Assembly (NCBI RefSeq): GCF_013868415.1
Contig: NZ_JACEMT010000041.1
Location: 248,001-312,000 of the forward strand
DNA: 64,000 nt
Direction of reading: 5' to 3'
Origin: Marinobacterium marinum
Lineage (GTDB): Bacteria; Pseudomonadota; Gammaproteobacteria; Pseudomonadales; Balneatricaceae
A program made the position numbers and the translations under genes. Positions 39,248-48,585 of the stretch are shown one piece after another; position 1 is the first letter of the stretch; every line of letters starts with the position of its first letter. The notes beneath the pieces were generated by a model that was not told the DNA's origin, did no database searches, and saw only the letters and a list, made by a program, of their open reading frames with translations.

Positions 39248-40564
39248 TTAGAGCATCATCGCAGCCGCCCAACCGGCCACCAGTAATGGCAGGTTGTAGT
39301 GCAGAAAGGTCGGTACAACCGTGTCCCAGATATGGTGGTGCTGGCCATCCACGTTCAGGCCCGCTGTCGGCCCTAAAGTGGAATCGGAGGCGGGTGAACC
39401 TGCGTCACCCAGCGCACCGGCAGTCCCCACCAAAGCAACAATCGCCAGCGGACTGAAGCCCAGTGACAAGGCCAGCGGCACATAGATTGCGGCAATAATC
39501 GGAATGGTCGAAAATGAAGAACCGATCCCCAGCGTCACCAGCAAACCCACCAACAGCATTAGCAGCGCTGCCAGTGCCTTGTTATCACCGATGATGGCAG
39601 CCGTACTGCTGACCAGCGTGTTGATTTCACCCGTCTGACGCATGACTTCGGCAAAGCCGGCCGCCGTAATCATGATAAAGCCGATCATCGCCATCATTTT
39701 CATGCCGTCGATCAGGACGCCATCGGCCTGCTTCCAGCGAATGATTCCGGTCAGGGTACAGATCATGTATCCAGACAGCGCTCCCAAAATCATGGATCCG
39801 GTCCACAACTGCACACCAAAGGCCGCCAGAATCGCAACACCCACAGCTATCAAGCGAGCTGCGCTGTAGTTCACCTCAACCCGCTCAGCCGCCTGCAGTC
39901 GCTCCATATCGTAACGGCGTGGCTTGCGATAGTTGAACAGTGCCAACAGCAGGCCTGCCAGCATCCCTGCTGCTGGAATCCACATCGCCGACATCACATT
40001 AATCCCGTCAATCGACAGGCCGTTGTCTTCAACATTTTTCAGCAGAATATTGTCCAGGAAAATCCCGCCAAACCCCACTGGCAGAAACATGTAAGGCGTC
40101 ACCAGACCAAACGTCAGGACACAGGCGATCAATCGCCTATCCAATTGCATCTTGCTCATAACCACCAACAATGGCGGTACCAGCAGGGGGATAAAGGCGA
40201 TATGAATGGGGATCAGGTTCTGCGATGAAATCGCGATCAGCACCAGAACCAAAATCAACGCATACTTTACCAACCGTGCCGACTGCCCCTCTCCGGTACC
40301 CAACTTGCGCTGCACAAAATCAGCCATGGCATGAGGCAGCCCCGATTGCGCGATGGCGACTGCAAAGCCCCCCAGCATGGCATAGCTCAATGCCACTTCG
40401 GCACCACCACCGATGCCGCCCGTGAACGCATCCATAGTCTGTTCAAGCCCCATTCCCGCCAGCAGGCCCGCGCTCAACGCACCAATAACCAGCGCTACAA
40501 CAACAGGCGTGCGCAGCAGACTCAAGGTCAGCATCACCACCACCGCTGCAAGTACAGCATTCAT
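39248..40564 (-). CDS. Na+/H+ antiporter family membrane protein
   Basis: 438 residues with about 11 to 12 membrane helices. Start at the ATG 40564; an in-frame GTG at 40567 is equally close to the GGGAG site. Family features are [54 protein letters not shown] and [24 protein letters not shown]. It belongs to the NhaC/ion transporter superfamily group that includes Haemophilus and Bacillus antiporters. Sodium export is the probable role in a marine bacterium; the transported substrate is not proven, and histidine or another amino acid is possible. Confidence 0.82.
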   Translation of the reverse strand: MNAVLAAVVVMLTLSLLRTPVVVALVIGALSAGLLAGMGLEQTMDAFTGGIGGGAEVALSYAMLGGFAVAIAQSGLPHAMADFVQRKLGTGEGQSARLVKYALILVLVLIAISSQNLIPIHIAFIPLLVPPLLVVMSKMQLDRRLIACVLTFGLVTPYMFLPVGFGGIFLDNILLKNVEDNGLSIDGINVMSAMWIPAAGMLAGLLLALFNYRKPRRYDMERLQAAERVEVNYSAARLIAVGVAILAAFGVQLWTGSMILGALSGYMICTLTGIIRWKQADGVLIDGMKMMAMIGFIMITAAGFAEVMRQTGEINTLVSSTAAIIGDNKALAALLMLLVGLLVTLGIGSSFSTIPIIAAIYVPLALSLGFSPLAIVALVGTAGALGDAGSPASDSTLGPTAGLNVDGQHHHIWDTVVPTFLHYNLPLLVAGWAAAMML

Positions 40565-40657
40565 CACGTTTTCTCCCGGTTTTTATCAGGGGTTGGTAAA
40601 GGGATTGGTAAAAAAACGCGCACTCTGCAGCAGGCCCGCGCCGTTGTCAAACCCACC

Positions 40658-41275
40658 CTAACGCCGTTCAAGCCGGAACATCTCGCCCAGACGAGCATAT
40701 TCCGAGCCTCCCAGACGCGCCAGCGGCTCCACTCTGTCAGCCGCAATACGCACTCGCCCCTTGCTGTCCGTATAACAGACATTGTCATCAACCCAGAACT
40801 TTTCCACCTCAACCAGCAACAGGTGCTGCGGACGATTACCCACTTCTATATGCTGATACAGTCGGCAATACAGCGCGATCGGAACAGTCTTCAGCCGCTT
40901 CATGTCCGTGCCTTCAAAATCAACCAGTTCACAACCGGCCTGTTCCACCTCCGACTCACCAAATGCCATTTCTTGTGCGGTATCCGAAATCGCCTGTGCC
41001 TGCCTATCCGTCCCCAAATGAACGACACAATGCCGACGCTCGAGCAGATTGACGCAACTGTCCTTCAAGCTGCCATCCGTCTTGTTGCCCATGGACAGCA
41101 TCAGCACAGGAGGATCACTGCAGACCGCATTAAAAAACGAAAAGGGTGCCAAATTGAAATGACTGCACGCACGGTCATTAGGACTCAATACCCAGGCAAT
41201 CGGGCGTGGTATGATGATCTGGGTCAAGGTGTGATAGACATCGGCTGTCGCCATATCACGTGCCGAAAGAATCAT
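40658..41275 (-). CDS. Flavin reductase-like, FMN-binding split-barrel protein
   Basis: 205 residues from the ATG at 41275, preceded by GGAGCAGCA. The pattern IIPRPIAWVLSPND..NLAPFSFFNAVCSDPPVLMLSMG is typical of the flavin reductase domain that binds FMN. Such proteins reduce flavin for a partner monooxygenase or act as stand-alone reductases. No oxygenase partner is encoded nearby, so the role is open. Confidence 0.87.
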   Translation of the reverse strand: MILSARDMATADVYHTLTQIIIPRPIAWVLSPNDRACSHFNLAPFSFFNAVCSDPPVLMLSMGNKTDGSLKDSCVNLLERRHCVVHLGTDRQAQAISDTAQEMAFGESEVEQAGCELVDFEGTDMKRLKTVPIALYCRLYQHIEVGNRPQHLLLVEVEKFWVDDNVCYTDSKGRVRIAADRVEPLARLGGSEYARLGEMFRLERR

Positions 41276-41509
41276 TGCTGCTCCGCACTCATTGTAATCG
41301 AGTCCGCAGGATACCACTCTTGCCCCCCTGCCCGCCCGTTTTCATGCGCACATGCAGCATGAACCCCTCTGCCACAACCGCCATGCGGCCATGAAAAATA
41401 CACATTTGCAACACTCGTAATCCGCAGCAATCGTCCTACACTGAAAACCCGACACTAACAATCGTGCTTTTACTTCAGACTGACCCCTGAGCCGAGGAGG
41501 ATAAGCGAG

Positions 41510-41785
41510 ATGTTGACCTACGAAGAATGTCTGGAAATGAGCGACCTGACCCCTGACGAGATCTCCGCCATCGCTGAACACGAACACCTGAACCCAATGA
41601 TTGCGGTTGCTCTTGGCCACTATCTGATCACCCATGATGGTGAGCAGAAGATTCAACGCTTTATTCTGGATGACCTTGAACGCGCCAAACGCTGCGGCGA
41701 TCGACACAAGCAGGCGCTACTGACGGGCGCCTTACGGCATTTTATCGCCAACCATCCTCAGCAAAACGGTCAACGCGGCTACTGA
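41510..41785 (+). CDS. Small conserved-looking protein of unknown function
   Basis: 91 residues that I cannot name. It is probably all helical and cytoplasmic: LTYEECLEMSDLTPDEISAIAEHEHLNP, then a helix with LGHYLITHDGEQKIQRFILDDLERA. There are seven His residues but no classic metal motif. The ribosome site is excellent (GAGGAGGA, about 9 bases before the ATG), composition matches the neighbours, and two hairpins follow the stop. It looks like a real resident gene. Confidence 0.75.
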   Translation: MLTYEECLEMSDLTPDEISAIAEHEHLNPMIAVALGHYLITHDGEQKIQRFILDDLERAKRCGDRHKQALLTGALRHFIANHPQQNGQRGY

Positions 41786-41788
41786 GTA

Positions 41789-41840
41789 CAGGCCGAGCAT
41801 AGGCTCGGCCTGGTTAATGCGGGCCACGGCCGTGGCCCGC
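41789..41840. terminator. Two tandem hairpins between convergent genes
   Basis: CAGGCCGAGC / GCTCGGCCTG (10 bp, four-base loop, 41789-41812) is followed by GCGGGCCAC / GTGGCCCGC (9 bp, GGCC loop, 41819-41840). They stand between the 91-residue gene and etfA and can act in both directions, although T runs are short. Confidence 0.65.
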
Positions 41841-41844
41841 ATGT

Positions 41845-42774
41845 TTACAGTGCGTCATCCAGCTCTGGCAAGGCGGTAAACAGGTCCGCCACCAAACCAT
41901 AATCCGCCACCTGAAAAATGGGAGCCTCTTCATCCTTATTGATCGCCACGATCACCTTGGAGTCTTTCATCCCAGCCAAATGCTGAATCGCCCCCGAAAT
42001 ACCGACGGCAATATACAGCTCCGGCGCCACGATTTTGCCAGTCTGCCCCACCTGCATATCATTGGGAGCAAAACCCGCATCCACCGCCGCACGAGACGCG
42101 CCTACCGCCGCTCCCAGCTTGTCAGCCACCTTCTCCAGCAAATGGAAATGCTCGCTGTCAGCCATCCCCCGTCCGCCGGATACGACGACACGTGCTGCTG
42201 TCAATTCGGGACGATCTGACTTGGCCACTTCTTCACCGACAAAACGGCTCAATCCCATATCTTCAACCTGAGACAGCGTCTCAACAGCAGCACTGCCACC
42301 TTCGGCACTCACGGCATCAAAAGCGGTACCGCGTACCGTGACTACCTTCACCGCATCCAGAGACTGAACAGTCGCGATTGCGTTACCCGCGTAGATCGGA
42401 CGTGCAAACGTATCGGCCGACTCGACCCGAATGATATCGGACACCTGACCAACATCAAGCAGCGCCGCCACACGCGGCATGAAGTTCTTACCGTTAGCCG
42501 TCGCCGGGGCCAGTATATGGGTATACCCCTCAGCCAGAGAAACAATCAGTGCCGCCATATTTTCGGCAATTTCATGATCGTACGCCGCATTGTCCGCCAA
42601 CAACACTTTGGCAACACCTGCAGCCCCTGCAGCAGCCTGAGCCGCAGATTCACATCCACTGCCTGCCACCAGCAAGGTGATATCACCCCCTATTTTCGCA
42701 GCGGCAGCCAAGGTACTCAGGGTCGACGGTTTCAGCGCCTGAGTGTCATGTTCAGCAATAACCAGAATACTCAT
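41845..42774 (-). CDS. etfA: Electron transfer flavoprotein, alpha subunit
   Basis: 309 residues. The C-terminal FAD domain has [38 protein letters not shown] and the loop [27 protein letters not shown]. It passes electrons from acyl-CoA and other dehydrogenases to EtfDH. Its start overlaps the etfB stop by one base (TGATG), and the two subunits form a heterodimer. Confidence 0.97.
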   Translation of the reverse strand: MSILVIAEHDTQALKPSTLSTLAAAAKIGGDITLLVAGSGCESAAQAAAGAAGVAKVLLADNAAYDHEIAENMAALIVSLAEGYTHILAPATANGKNFMPRVAALLDVGQVSDIIRVESADTFARPIYAGNAIATVQSLDAVKVVTVRGTAFDAVSAEGGSAAVETLSQVEDMGLSRFVGEEVAKSDRPELTAARVVVSGGRGMADSEHFHLLEKVADKLGAAVGASRAAVDAGFAPNDMQVGQTGKIVAPELYIAVGISGAIQHLAGMKDSKVIVAINKDEEAPIFQVADYGLVADLFTALPELDDAL

Positions 42775-43523
42775 CAGATCACCTTCGCCTCGTTCTTCAA
42801 TTTTTCGACCAATTCAGCCACATCAGCCACCTTGATGCCGGCTGTACGCTCAGCCGGGGCTTCAACTTTCAGCAACCGTGTGTGTGTCTTGACCTCTACA
42901 TCCAAATCTTCCGGCGTCATGGTTTCCAAAGGCTTGCGCTTGGCTTTCATGATATTCGGCAATGAGGCATAGCGCGGCTCATTCAAACGCAAATCGACCG
43001 TCACGACGGCCGGCGTATTCAGCGCAACCGTCTGCAGCCCACCATCGACCTCACGCGTCACCTGAACCTGGTTGCCGTCGATCTTAACCTCGGATGCAAA
43101 GGTGCCCTGCCCCAGCCCAGCCAGTGCCGCCAGCATCTGCCCAGTCTGGTTATTGTCAGAGTCAATGGCCTGTTTGCCCATCAACACCAGATCCGGCTGT
43201 TCTTTTTCAACCACTCGGGCCAGCAACTTGGCAACCGACAGAGATTCCAGCGACTCATCACTTTGAACCAGAATGGCTCGATCCGCGCCCAGCGCCAGCG
43301 CCGTACGCAGCTGCTCCTGGGCAGCCTGAGGCCCCAGCGATACCACAACCACTTCGCTCGCCTGACCCGATTCCTTCAGCCGAACCGCCTCTTCAACCGC
43401 AATCTCACAAAAGGGGTTGATCGCCATTTTGACATTATTCAGATCAACATCGGTGTTATCGGACTTCACCCGCACCTTCACGTTGTAATCGATGACACGC
43501 TTTACCGTTACCAAGACCTTCAT
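42774..43523 (-). CDS. etfB: Electron transfer flavoprotein, beta subunit
   Basis: 249 residues from the ATG at 43523, which has AAAGGG seven bases upstream; longer frames to 43568 lack a site. It starts [19 protein letters not shown], and the AMP-binding core has [23 protein letters not shown]. It partners with EtfA and is divergent from etfDH, the quinone-side enzyme of the same pathway. Confidence 0.97.
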   Translation of the reverse strand: MKVLVTVKRVIDYNVKVRVKSDNTDVDLNNVKMAINPFCEIAVEEAVRLKESGQASEVVVVSLGPQAAQEQLRTALALGADRAILVQSDESLESLSVAKLLARVVEKEQPDLVLMGKQAIDSDNNQTGQMLAALAGLGQGTFASEVKIDGNQVQVTREVDGGLQTVALNTPAVVTVDLRLNEPRYASLPNIMKAKRKPLETMTPEDLDVEVKTHTRLLKVEAPAERTAGIKVADVAELVEKLKNEAKVI

Positions 43524-43549
43524 TGTCATACCCTTTGATTGTGTTATGA

Positions 43550-43563
43550 ATCGCTGCAGCGAT
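43550..43563. promoter_or_regulatory. Perfect 14-bp palindrome before etfB
   Basis: ATCGCTGCAGCGAT is a complete inverted repeat 27 bases ahead of the etfB start codon in the divergent etfB-etfDH region. This is a likely place for a repressor operator, but I know of no regulator with this site. Confidence 0.35.
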
Positions 43564-43630
43564 CTCACCTCTTATGGGTGTTGTTTCGCATCTTAACCAC
43601 AGTTTTGAAATAAGCAATATCCCTTACACG

Positions 43631-43682
43631 AAAACCCTTTCCCTCGTACTTGCAGGCTATACGCTTTACAAATAAGGGTTTT
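43631..43682. repeat. Long-spaced inverted repeat in the etfB-etfDH gap
   Basis: AAAACCCTT (43631-43639) and AAGGGTTTT (43674-43682) are exact reverse complements 34 bases apart. The right arm also forms AATAAG-N8-CTTATT. The position between divergent genes of one pathway suggests regulation of both, possibly by looping or as a paired operator. Confidence 0.4.
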
Positions 43683-43771
43683 TACTTATTATGTCTGCAT
43701 ACAATAATGTCATACGCTGTGGCACACAATAACTAGAAAAAGCAACCATCCACACCGATGGAGGAATTATC

Positions 43772-45421
43772 GTGAATCGCGAATCGATGGAATTTGATGT
43801 TGTAATCGTCGGCGCTGGCCCTGCCGGACTTTCCGCCGCCTGCCGTCTGATGCAACAGGCCCAGGCCGCCGAACAGGAACTGACGGTCTGCGTGGTGGAA
43901 AAAGGTTCTGAAGTCGGTGCCCACATTCTGTCGGGCGCCGTAATGGAAACACGCGCCCTGGACGAGCTTTTCCCCGACTGGAAGGAACGCAACGCCCCTC
44001 TCAACACCAAAGTCACCGAAGACCAGGTGTTCATGCTGAAAAACGAGACCAGCGCGGTTAAGCTCCCCAATGCCTTTGTTCCCAAAAGCATGCATAACGA
44101 CGGCAATTACATCGTCAGCCTGGGCAATCTCACCCGCTGGCTGGGCGAACAGGCCGAGCAACTGGGCGTTGAAGTTTTCCCTGGCTTTGCCGCTGCCGAA
44201 GTCCTGTATCACGAAGATAACAGCGTCAAAGGAATCGCGACCGGTGATATGGGCGTGACCGCTGCCGGAGAGCAGGGTCCCAACTACATGCCCGGCATGG
44301 AACTGCATGCCAAGTACACTATTTTTTCCGAAGGATGCCGCGGCCACCTTGGCAAGCAGTTGATTGAAAAATTCGCCTTGGACAAGAATGCTGACCCCCA
44401 GCATTACGGGATCGGTATCAAAGAACTCTGGGACATAGACCCGGCCAAGCACCAACCCGGCCTGGTCGTACACGGTTCCGGCTGGCCACTGACCAGCGGC
44501 GCCAGTGGCGGTTTCTTCCTTTACCACACCGAAGACAACCAGGTAGTAGTGGGCCTGATTATCGACCTGAACTACTCCAACCCCTGGCTGAGTCCCTTCG
44601 ATGAATTCCAGCGCATGAAACACCACCCCGAGATCAAACAGTATCTGGAAGGTGGCAAGCGCGTATCCTATGGCGCCCGCGCCATCACCAAAGGCGGCTT
44701 CAACACCCTGCCGAAAATGACCATGCCCGGCGCTCTGCTACTGGGCTGTGATGCAGGCACCTTGAATTTTTCCAAGATCAAGGGCATTCACACCGCCATG
44801 AAATCCGGCCTGCTGGCCGCTGAAGCCATTTCCGAGACACTGCTGAACGGGGACGAGGGCGGCCGGGATCTGGCCGGCTACACTGAGGCATACAAGACCT
44901 CCTGGCTGTATGACGAGCTTTACCGTGCCCGTAACTTCGGCCCGGCCATGCACAAGTTCGGTCCTTATCTGGGCGGCGCATTCAACTATGTCGACCAAAA
45001 CTGGTTCGGCGGCAAGATTCCAGTCACATTGCACGACCTGCACAAGGATCACGAACAACTCAAACCGGCTGATGCATGTCCGGAGATCCAGTACCCGAAA
45101 CCGGACGGTGTTTTATCCTTCGACAAACTGTCCTCAGTATTCCTCTCCAATACCAACCATGAAGAGGATCAGCCCTGCCATCTGCAACTGAAGGATGCCG
45201 GCATCCCCATCAACCAAAACCTGCCCCGCTATGCCGAACCGGCACAACGCTACTGCCCGGCAGGCGTGTATGAAATCGTCGAAGGCGATAACGGTCCTCA
45301 ATTCCAAATCAACTCTCAAAACTGCGTGCACTGCAAAACCTGCGACATCAAGGACCCGGCACAGAACATCACCTGGGTCGTGCCGGAAGGCGCAGGTGGC
45401 CCCAACTATCCCAACATGTAA
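43772..45421 (+). CDS. etfDH: Electron transfer flavoprotein-ubiquinone oxidoreductase
   Basis: 549 residues from a GTG at 43772, seven bases after GGAGG. The N-terminal FAD fingerprint is VVIVGAGPAGLSAACRL. The quinone and membrane-facing region lies in the middle. Near the C-terminus are the 4Fe-4S cysteines (YCPAGVYE..QNCVHCKTCDIKDP) and the family end GPNYPNM. It oxidises reduced EtfAB and passes electrons to ubiquinone at the inner membrane. The protein is intact. Its stop codon TAA is the last exon sequence before a group II intron and forms part of that intron's target site. Confidence 0.96.
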   Translation: MNRESMEFDVVIVGAGPAGLSAACRLMQQAQAAEQELTVCVVEKGSEVGAHILSGAVMETRALDELFPDWKERNAPLNTKVTEDQVFMLKNETSAVKLPNAFVPKSMHNDGNYIVSLGNLTRWLGEQAEQLGVEVFPGFAAAEVLYHEDNSVKGIATGDMGVTAAGEQGPNYMPGMELHAKYTIFSEGCRGHLGKQLIEKFALDKNADPQHYGIGIKELWDIDPAKHQPGLVVHGSGWPLTSGASGGFFLYHTEDNQVVVGLIIDLNYSNPWLSPFDEFQRMKHHPEIKQYLEGGKRVSYGARAITKGGFNTLPKMTMPGALLLGCDAGTLNFSKIKGIHTAMKSGLLAAEAISETLLNGDEGGRDLAGYTEAYKTSWLYDELYRARNFGPAMHKFGPYLGGAFNYVDQNWFGGKIPVTLHDLHKDHEQLKPADACPEIQYPKPDGVLSFDKLSSVFLSNTNHEEDQPCHLQLKDAGIPINQNLPRYAEPAQRYCPAGVYEIVEGDNGPQFQINSQNCVHCKTCDIKDPAQNITWVVPEGAGGPNYPNM

Positions 45422-46594
45422 GTGCGACGAGAAGTCGCGTTTGCTGGCGTAAGTGCCTGTTTATAATAGGTATTTACGTAACGTGGTGTCAAGCGTCAGT
45501 CAGCTGGATGCCACTCGGTCGAGCCTTGAATCGACCACTTATCTCAACACTGCCCACCTCGGGCACTCATATTGGAGGGCTGCAAATACGCCCTCCACAG
45601 GTCACAACTCTGCGCGATTGGCGGCCTTGGCCGTTGCGTAGGGCACCTGTGCCGCGCCCCTGATCAGGGCACGGTTGGGTGTCGGCGGCTTTCTCAACCG
45701 CTGATTTGACCTGCACCTCGTCCAATGAAGACCTTTCCTGACCCTCTCCACCCTGTGGAACTGACACAACGTCGTCGTGGCTGACACTGATCAGTCACTA
45801 CACTTTAGTCATGTCTGGCCAACCTGTTCAGGGTTGGCTGGGTGGGTAATGGAACAGCGGTCCGAACAGACCACAGGTGATTGAGGTGTTGGGATCAAAC
45901 GCCAAAGCGTTCAGAGGAATTGTCTCACCGACTGACCGGTAGCGAGACCCGCAGTGTGCCCTGCGGTAGCCTAGGGATAGTGCAGGACGGGTAACTGTTT
46001 TGTGCGAAGCTTCCTGACAATGTACCCCCTCCTCGGAGGTGGCGTGGCCCGCGAGGGTGCGTCAGAGGCTGCGAGTGACGATGCGGCTTAGGGGCTAGGC
46101 TGGGCAATAGGATGAACGTATGTGAACCGTTGATAAACGTCGTTATGGGGACGGAGCCAAAGTCACTGACAGGCTTCAACCAAAAGGTATCTGGTTGGTT
46201 CTGGTGTTTTACATTCACCAGACGGCACCCTTCAACCAGCGGCGAAAAGACGGCATCTACGTTGCTCGTGTTTCTTTGAATGAACTCGGTAAGCCCGTAT
46301 CCCTGCCCCCTGGGCAGGTCCATCGTAAGGTGGGCTGTTGGGGGTGCGGGTAGAGGAGGATGGAGAAAGCGAAGGCCGTGGTTAATCCCACGGATAGCAG
46401 CACGAAACATGGCTGCCAGCGAAAGCTGTGCCCACTTCCATCTGGTCTCGCGTGGCGAGACAACTGGGCAACCCTCGAAACGGGTCGCACGTTGAGGCTA
46501 GGCTGATCGTGTACCCAACAACTCAATTCCTGACGGGAACAGACCTCCCGTCAGGGCTGGTCCGTCTCCTGTTCAGGCTGTAAAGGAGATTAGC
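45422..46594 (+). ncRNA. Group II intron RNA, domains I-III, unusually long
   Basis: 1173 bases of ribozyme RNA before the maturase gene; most bacterial introns have about 500-650 here. The second part (from about 45995) has features common in such introns: GATGAACGTATGTGAACCG, the EBS1 hairpin at 46201-46221 and GAACTCGGTAAGCCCG at 46283-46298. The first part is also dense in stems: GCGAC/GTCGC (45424-45438), an 11-bp stem with G-T pairs (45448-45478), GGAGGGC/GCCCTCC (45574-45596) and GCCAACC/GGTTGGC (45818-45838). EBS2 lies at its end. No reading frame of note is present. Confidence 0.75.
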
Positions 46595-48298
46595 ATGACC
46601 AGCAATCCGACTTCGGCGGATTCTGCACTCTCCGGCAGACCTGAAGGCTGGCACCAGATCGACTGGCGTCATGTCGAATGGACTGTCCGAGGGATACAGA
46701 TTCGGATCGCCAAAGCAGCTCGTGAACGGAAGTGGCGCCAGGTCAAGGCCCTGCAACGCTTCCTGACGCGTTCGTTTTGTGGCCGAGCCTTGGCCGTGAA
46801 GCGAGTGACTGAAAACAAGGGCCGCAGAACTCCCGGCGTTGATCGGGAGCTATGGGGCACGCCCAAGGCCAAATGGCGGGCGATAGGTCGACTAAAACGA
46901 CGGGGGTACAAGGCTTTGCCACTGCGCCGAGTCCGTATTCCCAAGGCAAATGGCAAGGAGCGCCTGCTGGGTATTCCAACCATGCGGGACAGAGCCATGC
47001 AGGCATTGTACCTGCTCGCCTTACAACCTGTGGCGGAAACCACGGCGGATCCGAACTCCTATGGATTCAGGCCGCAGCGGTCAACCGCCGATGCCATCAC
47101 GCAGTGTCATCAGATGCTGTGTAAACGCGGCTGTCCCGAATGGATTCTTGAAGCGGACATACAGGGGTGTTTTGACCATATCGACCACCAATGGCTGGTT
47201 GACCACGTCCCAATGGACAAAAAGGTACTGCGCAGCTGGCTAAAAGCCGGCGTTGTCGACATGGGCCGAGTGTGGAAAACGGATGAAGGCACACCGCAAG
47301 GTGGCATTATTTCCCCCACACTTGCCAACATGGCTCTGGATGGTCTGGAGGCATTACTGGCTGAGCACTTCGGTGCAAAAGGCAGCAAACGGCGGCGCAA
47401 GACCAAAGTGGGACTTGTACGCTACGCGGATGACTTCATTGTCACCGGCATCTCGAAAGAGCTGTTGGAACAGGAAGTTAAACCGCTGATCGAGGTGTTT
47501 CTGGCCACTCGTGGTCTGAAGCTGTCACCCGAGAAAACGTGCGTGACTCACGTCAACCACGGCTTTGATTTTCTGGGATGGACCGTGCGCAAGTTCGGCA
47601 CCAAGGTTTTGATCAAACCTTCCAGAAAGAATACCAAGGCGTTTTTGGACAAGTGCCGCGGTATCATCAAGGCCAGCAACGGAGTGGCCCAGGAATACCT
47701 GATCTGGCAGCTGAATCCGGTCATTCGTGGCTGGGTGAACTACCACAAGCATCAGGTGGCCAGTGATGCATTTGCTTCGGTGGATGCAGCACTCTGGAAA
47801 TCACTCTGGAAATGGGCACGACGGCGCCACAACAACCGTCGACGCCGCTGGATTGCCAGACGCTACTGGCATACCGTCGGTAATCGGCAGTGGACGTTTG
47901 CCGTCCCTACGGCAGGTGTGGAGGCGGGTGAGAAAGCCGTATCACTCACCTATGCCAGCGACACACGGATAAAGCGCCATATCAAGGTCAAAGCGGAAGC
48001 CAATCCCTTTGATCCGGCATGGGAGGTGTACTTTGAGGAATTGAGCCGAAAACGCATGGAGGACTCGCTTCGCCATCGACGACGGATCAACACACTCTAT
48101 GCGCGCCAGAAAGGGAAATGCCTGCAATGCATGAACCTGATCACCCATGAGACCGGCTGGCATGTGCATCACCTGATCCCTCGGGTACAAGGTGGGCCTG
48201 ACACGCTGGAAAATCTGGTGTTATTACATCCGAACTGCCACCGCCAAGTGCATCACTTGGCAACATCAGTCACGTTGCTGGTTCCATTGGGAGCTTAG
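46595..48298 (+). CDS. ltrA: Group II intron reverse transcriptase/maturase with HNH endonuclease
   Basis: 567 residues, with start ATG after AAAGGAG. The reverse transcriptase domain (about residues 60-330) has GIPTMRDRAMQALY, SYGFRPQRST, GCFDHIDH, GTPQGGIISPTLAN and the catalytic YADD at 277-280. The maturase (X) domain follows with WQLNPVIRGWVNYHKH. The C-terminal HNH endonuclease has CLQC (509-512), WHVHHLIPRVQGG and LVLLHPNCHRQVH. All active-site motifs are intact. The protein aids splicing of its own intron and drives retrohoming to sites like the etfDH 3' end. Confidence 0.95.
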   Translation: MTSNPTSADSALSGRPEGWHQIDWRHVEWTVRGIQIRIAKAARERKWRQVKALQRFLTRSFCGRALAVKRVTENKGRRTPGVDRELWGTPKAKWRAIGRLKRRGYKALPLRRVRIPKANGKERLLGIPTMRDRAMQALYLLALQPVAETTADPNSYGFRPQRSTADAITQCHQMLCKRGCPEWILEADIQGCFDHIDHQWLVDHVPMDKKVLRSWLKAGVVDMGRVWKTDEGTPQGGIISPTLANMALDGLEALLAEHFGAKGSKRRRKTKVGLVRYADDFIVTGISKELLEQEVKPLIEVFLATRGLKLSPEKTCVTHVNHGFDFLGWTVRKFGTKVLIKPSRKNTKAFLDKCRGIIKASNGVAQEYLIWQLNPVIRGWVNYHKHQVASDAFASVDAALWKSLWKWARRRHNNRRRRWIARRYWHTVGNRQWTFAVPTAGVEAGEKAVSLTYASDTRIKRHIKVKAEANPFDPAWEVYFEELSRKRMEDSLRHRRRINTLYARQKGKCLQCMNLITHETGWHVHHLIPRVQGGPDTLENLVLLHPNCHRQVHHLATSVTLLVPLGA

Positions 48299-48307
48299 AC
48301 GAGGCTT

Positions 48308-48341
48308 GAGCCGTATGCGGGGAAACTCGCACGTACGGTTC
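48308..48341 (+). ncRNA. Group II intron domain V (catalytic core)
   Basis: 34 bases in the canonical domain V form: GAGCCGTATG on the 5' side, a GGGGAAACTC-type tip, and CACGTACGGTTC on the 3' side. Domain VI follows at once (48342-48382) with a GCAA tetraloop and the bulged A at 48376, seven bases from the intron end. Confidence 0.9.
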
Positions 48342-48398
48342 TTAGGGGGCTGGGGCGCAGCAATGCGCCTTGGCTACCCGACTGCTAGGACAAGACCA

Positions 48399-48423
48399 CG
48401 GAAGACCGCCCTGCGGTCTTCCG
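48399..48423 (+). terminator. Hairpin after the intron, probable original etfDH terminator
   Basis: CGGAAGACCGC pairs perfectly with GCGGTCTTCCG (11 bp, three-base loop). In the spliced message it would lie 17 bases after the etfDH stop. There is no T run, so termination strength is uncertain. Confidence 0.5.
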
Positions 48424-48585
48424 CACCCTCTGCCAAACACCCAATTTCACCCCGTCATTTCGCGACCATTGTGCCCACCTCCCTGTGTTATAGTAGCCAT
48501 CAACAGGCACGCCTGACGACTCCGTGCTCGCAGCGCAGTCAAGAATGCGAAACAACCCAGCGGAAACAGTATTTAACGGGCAAAA

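Larger units (their letters stand above)
45422..48382 (+). mobile_element. Group II intron with maturase, inserted after the etfDH stop codon
   Basis: A complete, apparently functional retroelement of 2961 bases. The 5' end is GTGCGAC, matching the GUGYG rule. The 3' end is CCCGAC after domain VI with bulged branch-point A at 48376. Domain V is at 48308-48341. Exon pairing fixes the 5' boundary: the last exon bases ATCCCAAC (45408-45415) and ATGTAA (45416-45421) are exactly complementary to GTTGGGAT (45888-45895, EBS2) and to TTACAT (46209-46214). The latter lies in the loop of a CTGGTG/CACCAG hairpin (EBS1). The maturase lies in domain IV. The endonuclease domain and long domain I argue against the group IIC terminator-homing class. 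Confidence 0.92.

Noticed and set aside
45995-46010. Alternative group II intron 5' end (GTGCGAAGC after a TTTT)
   Set aside because: It would give a normal-sized domain I, but no EBS loop matches the exon ...CTGTTTT. The etfDH end pairs perfectly with two intron segments, one of which (45888-45895) lies upstream of this point.
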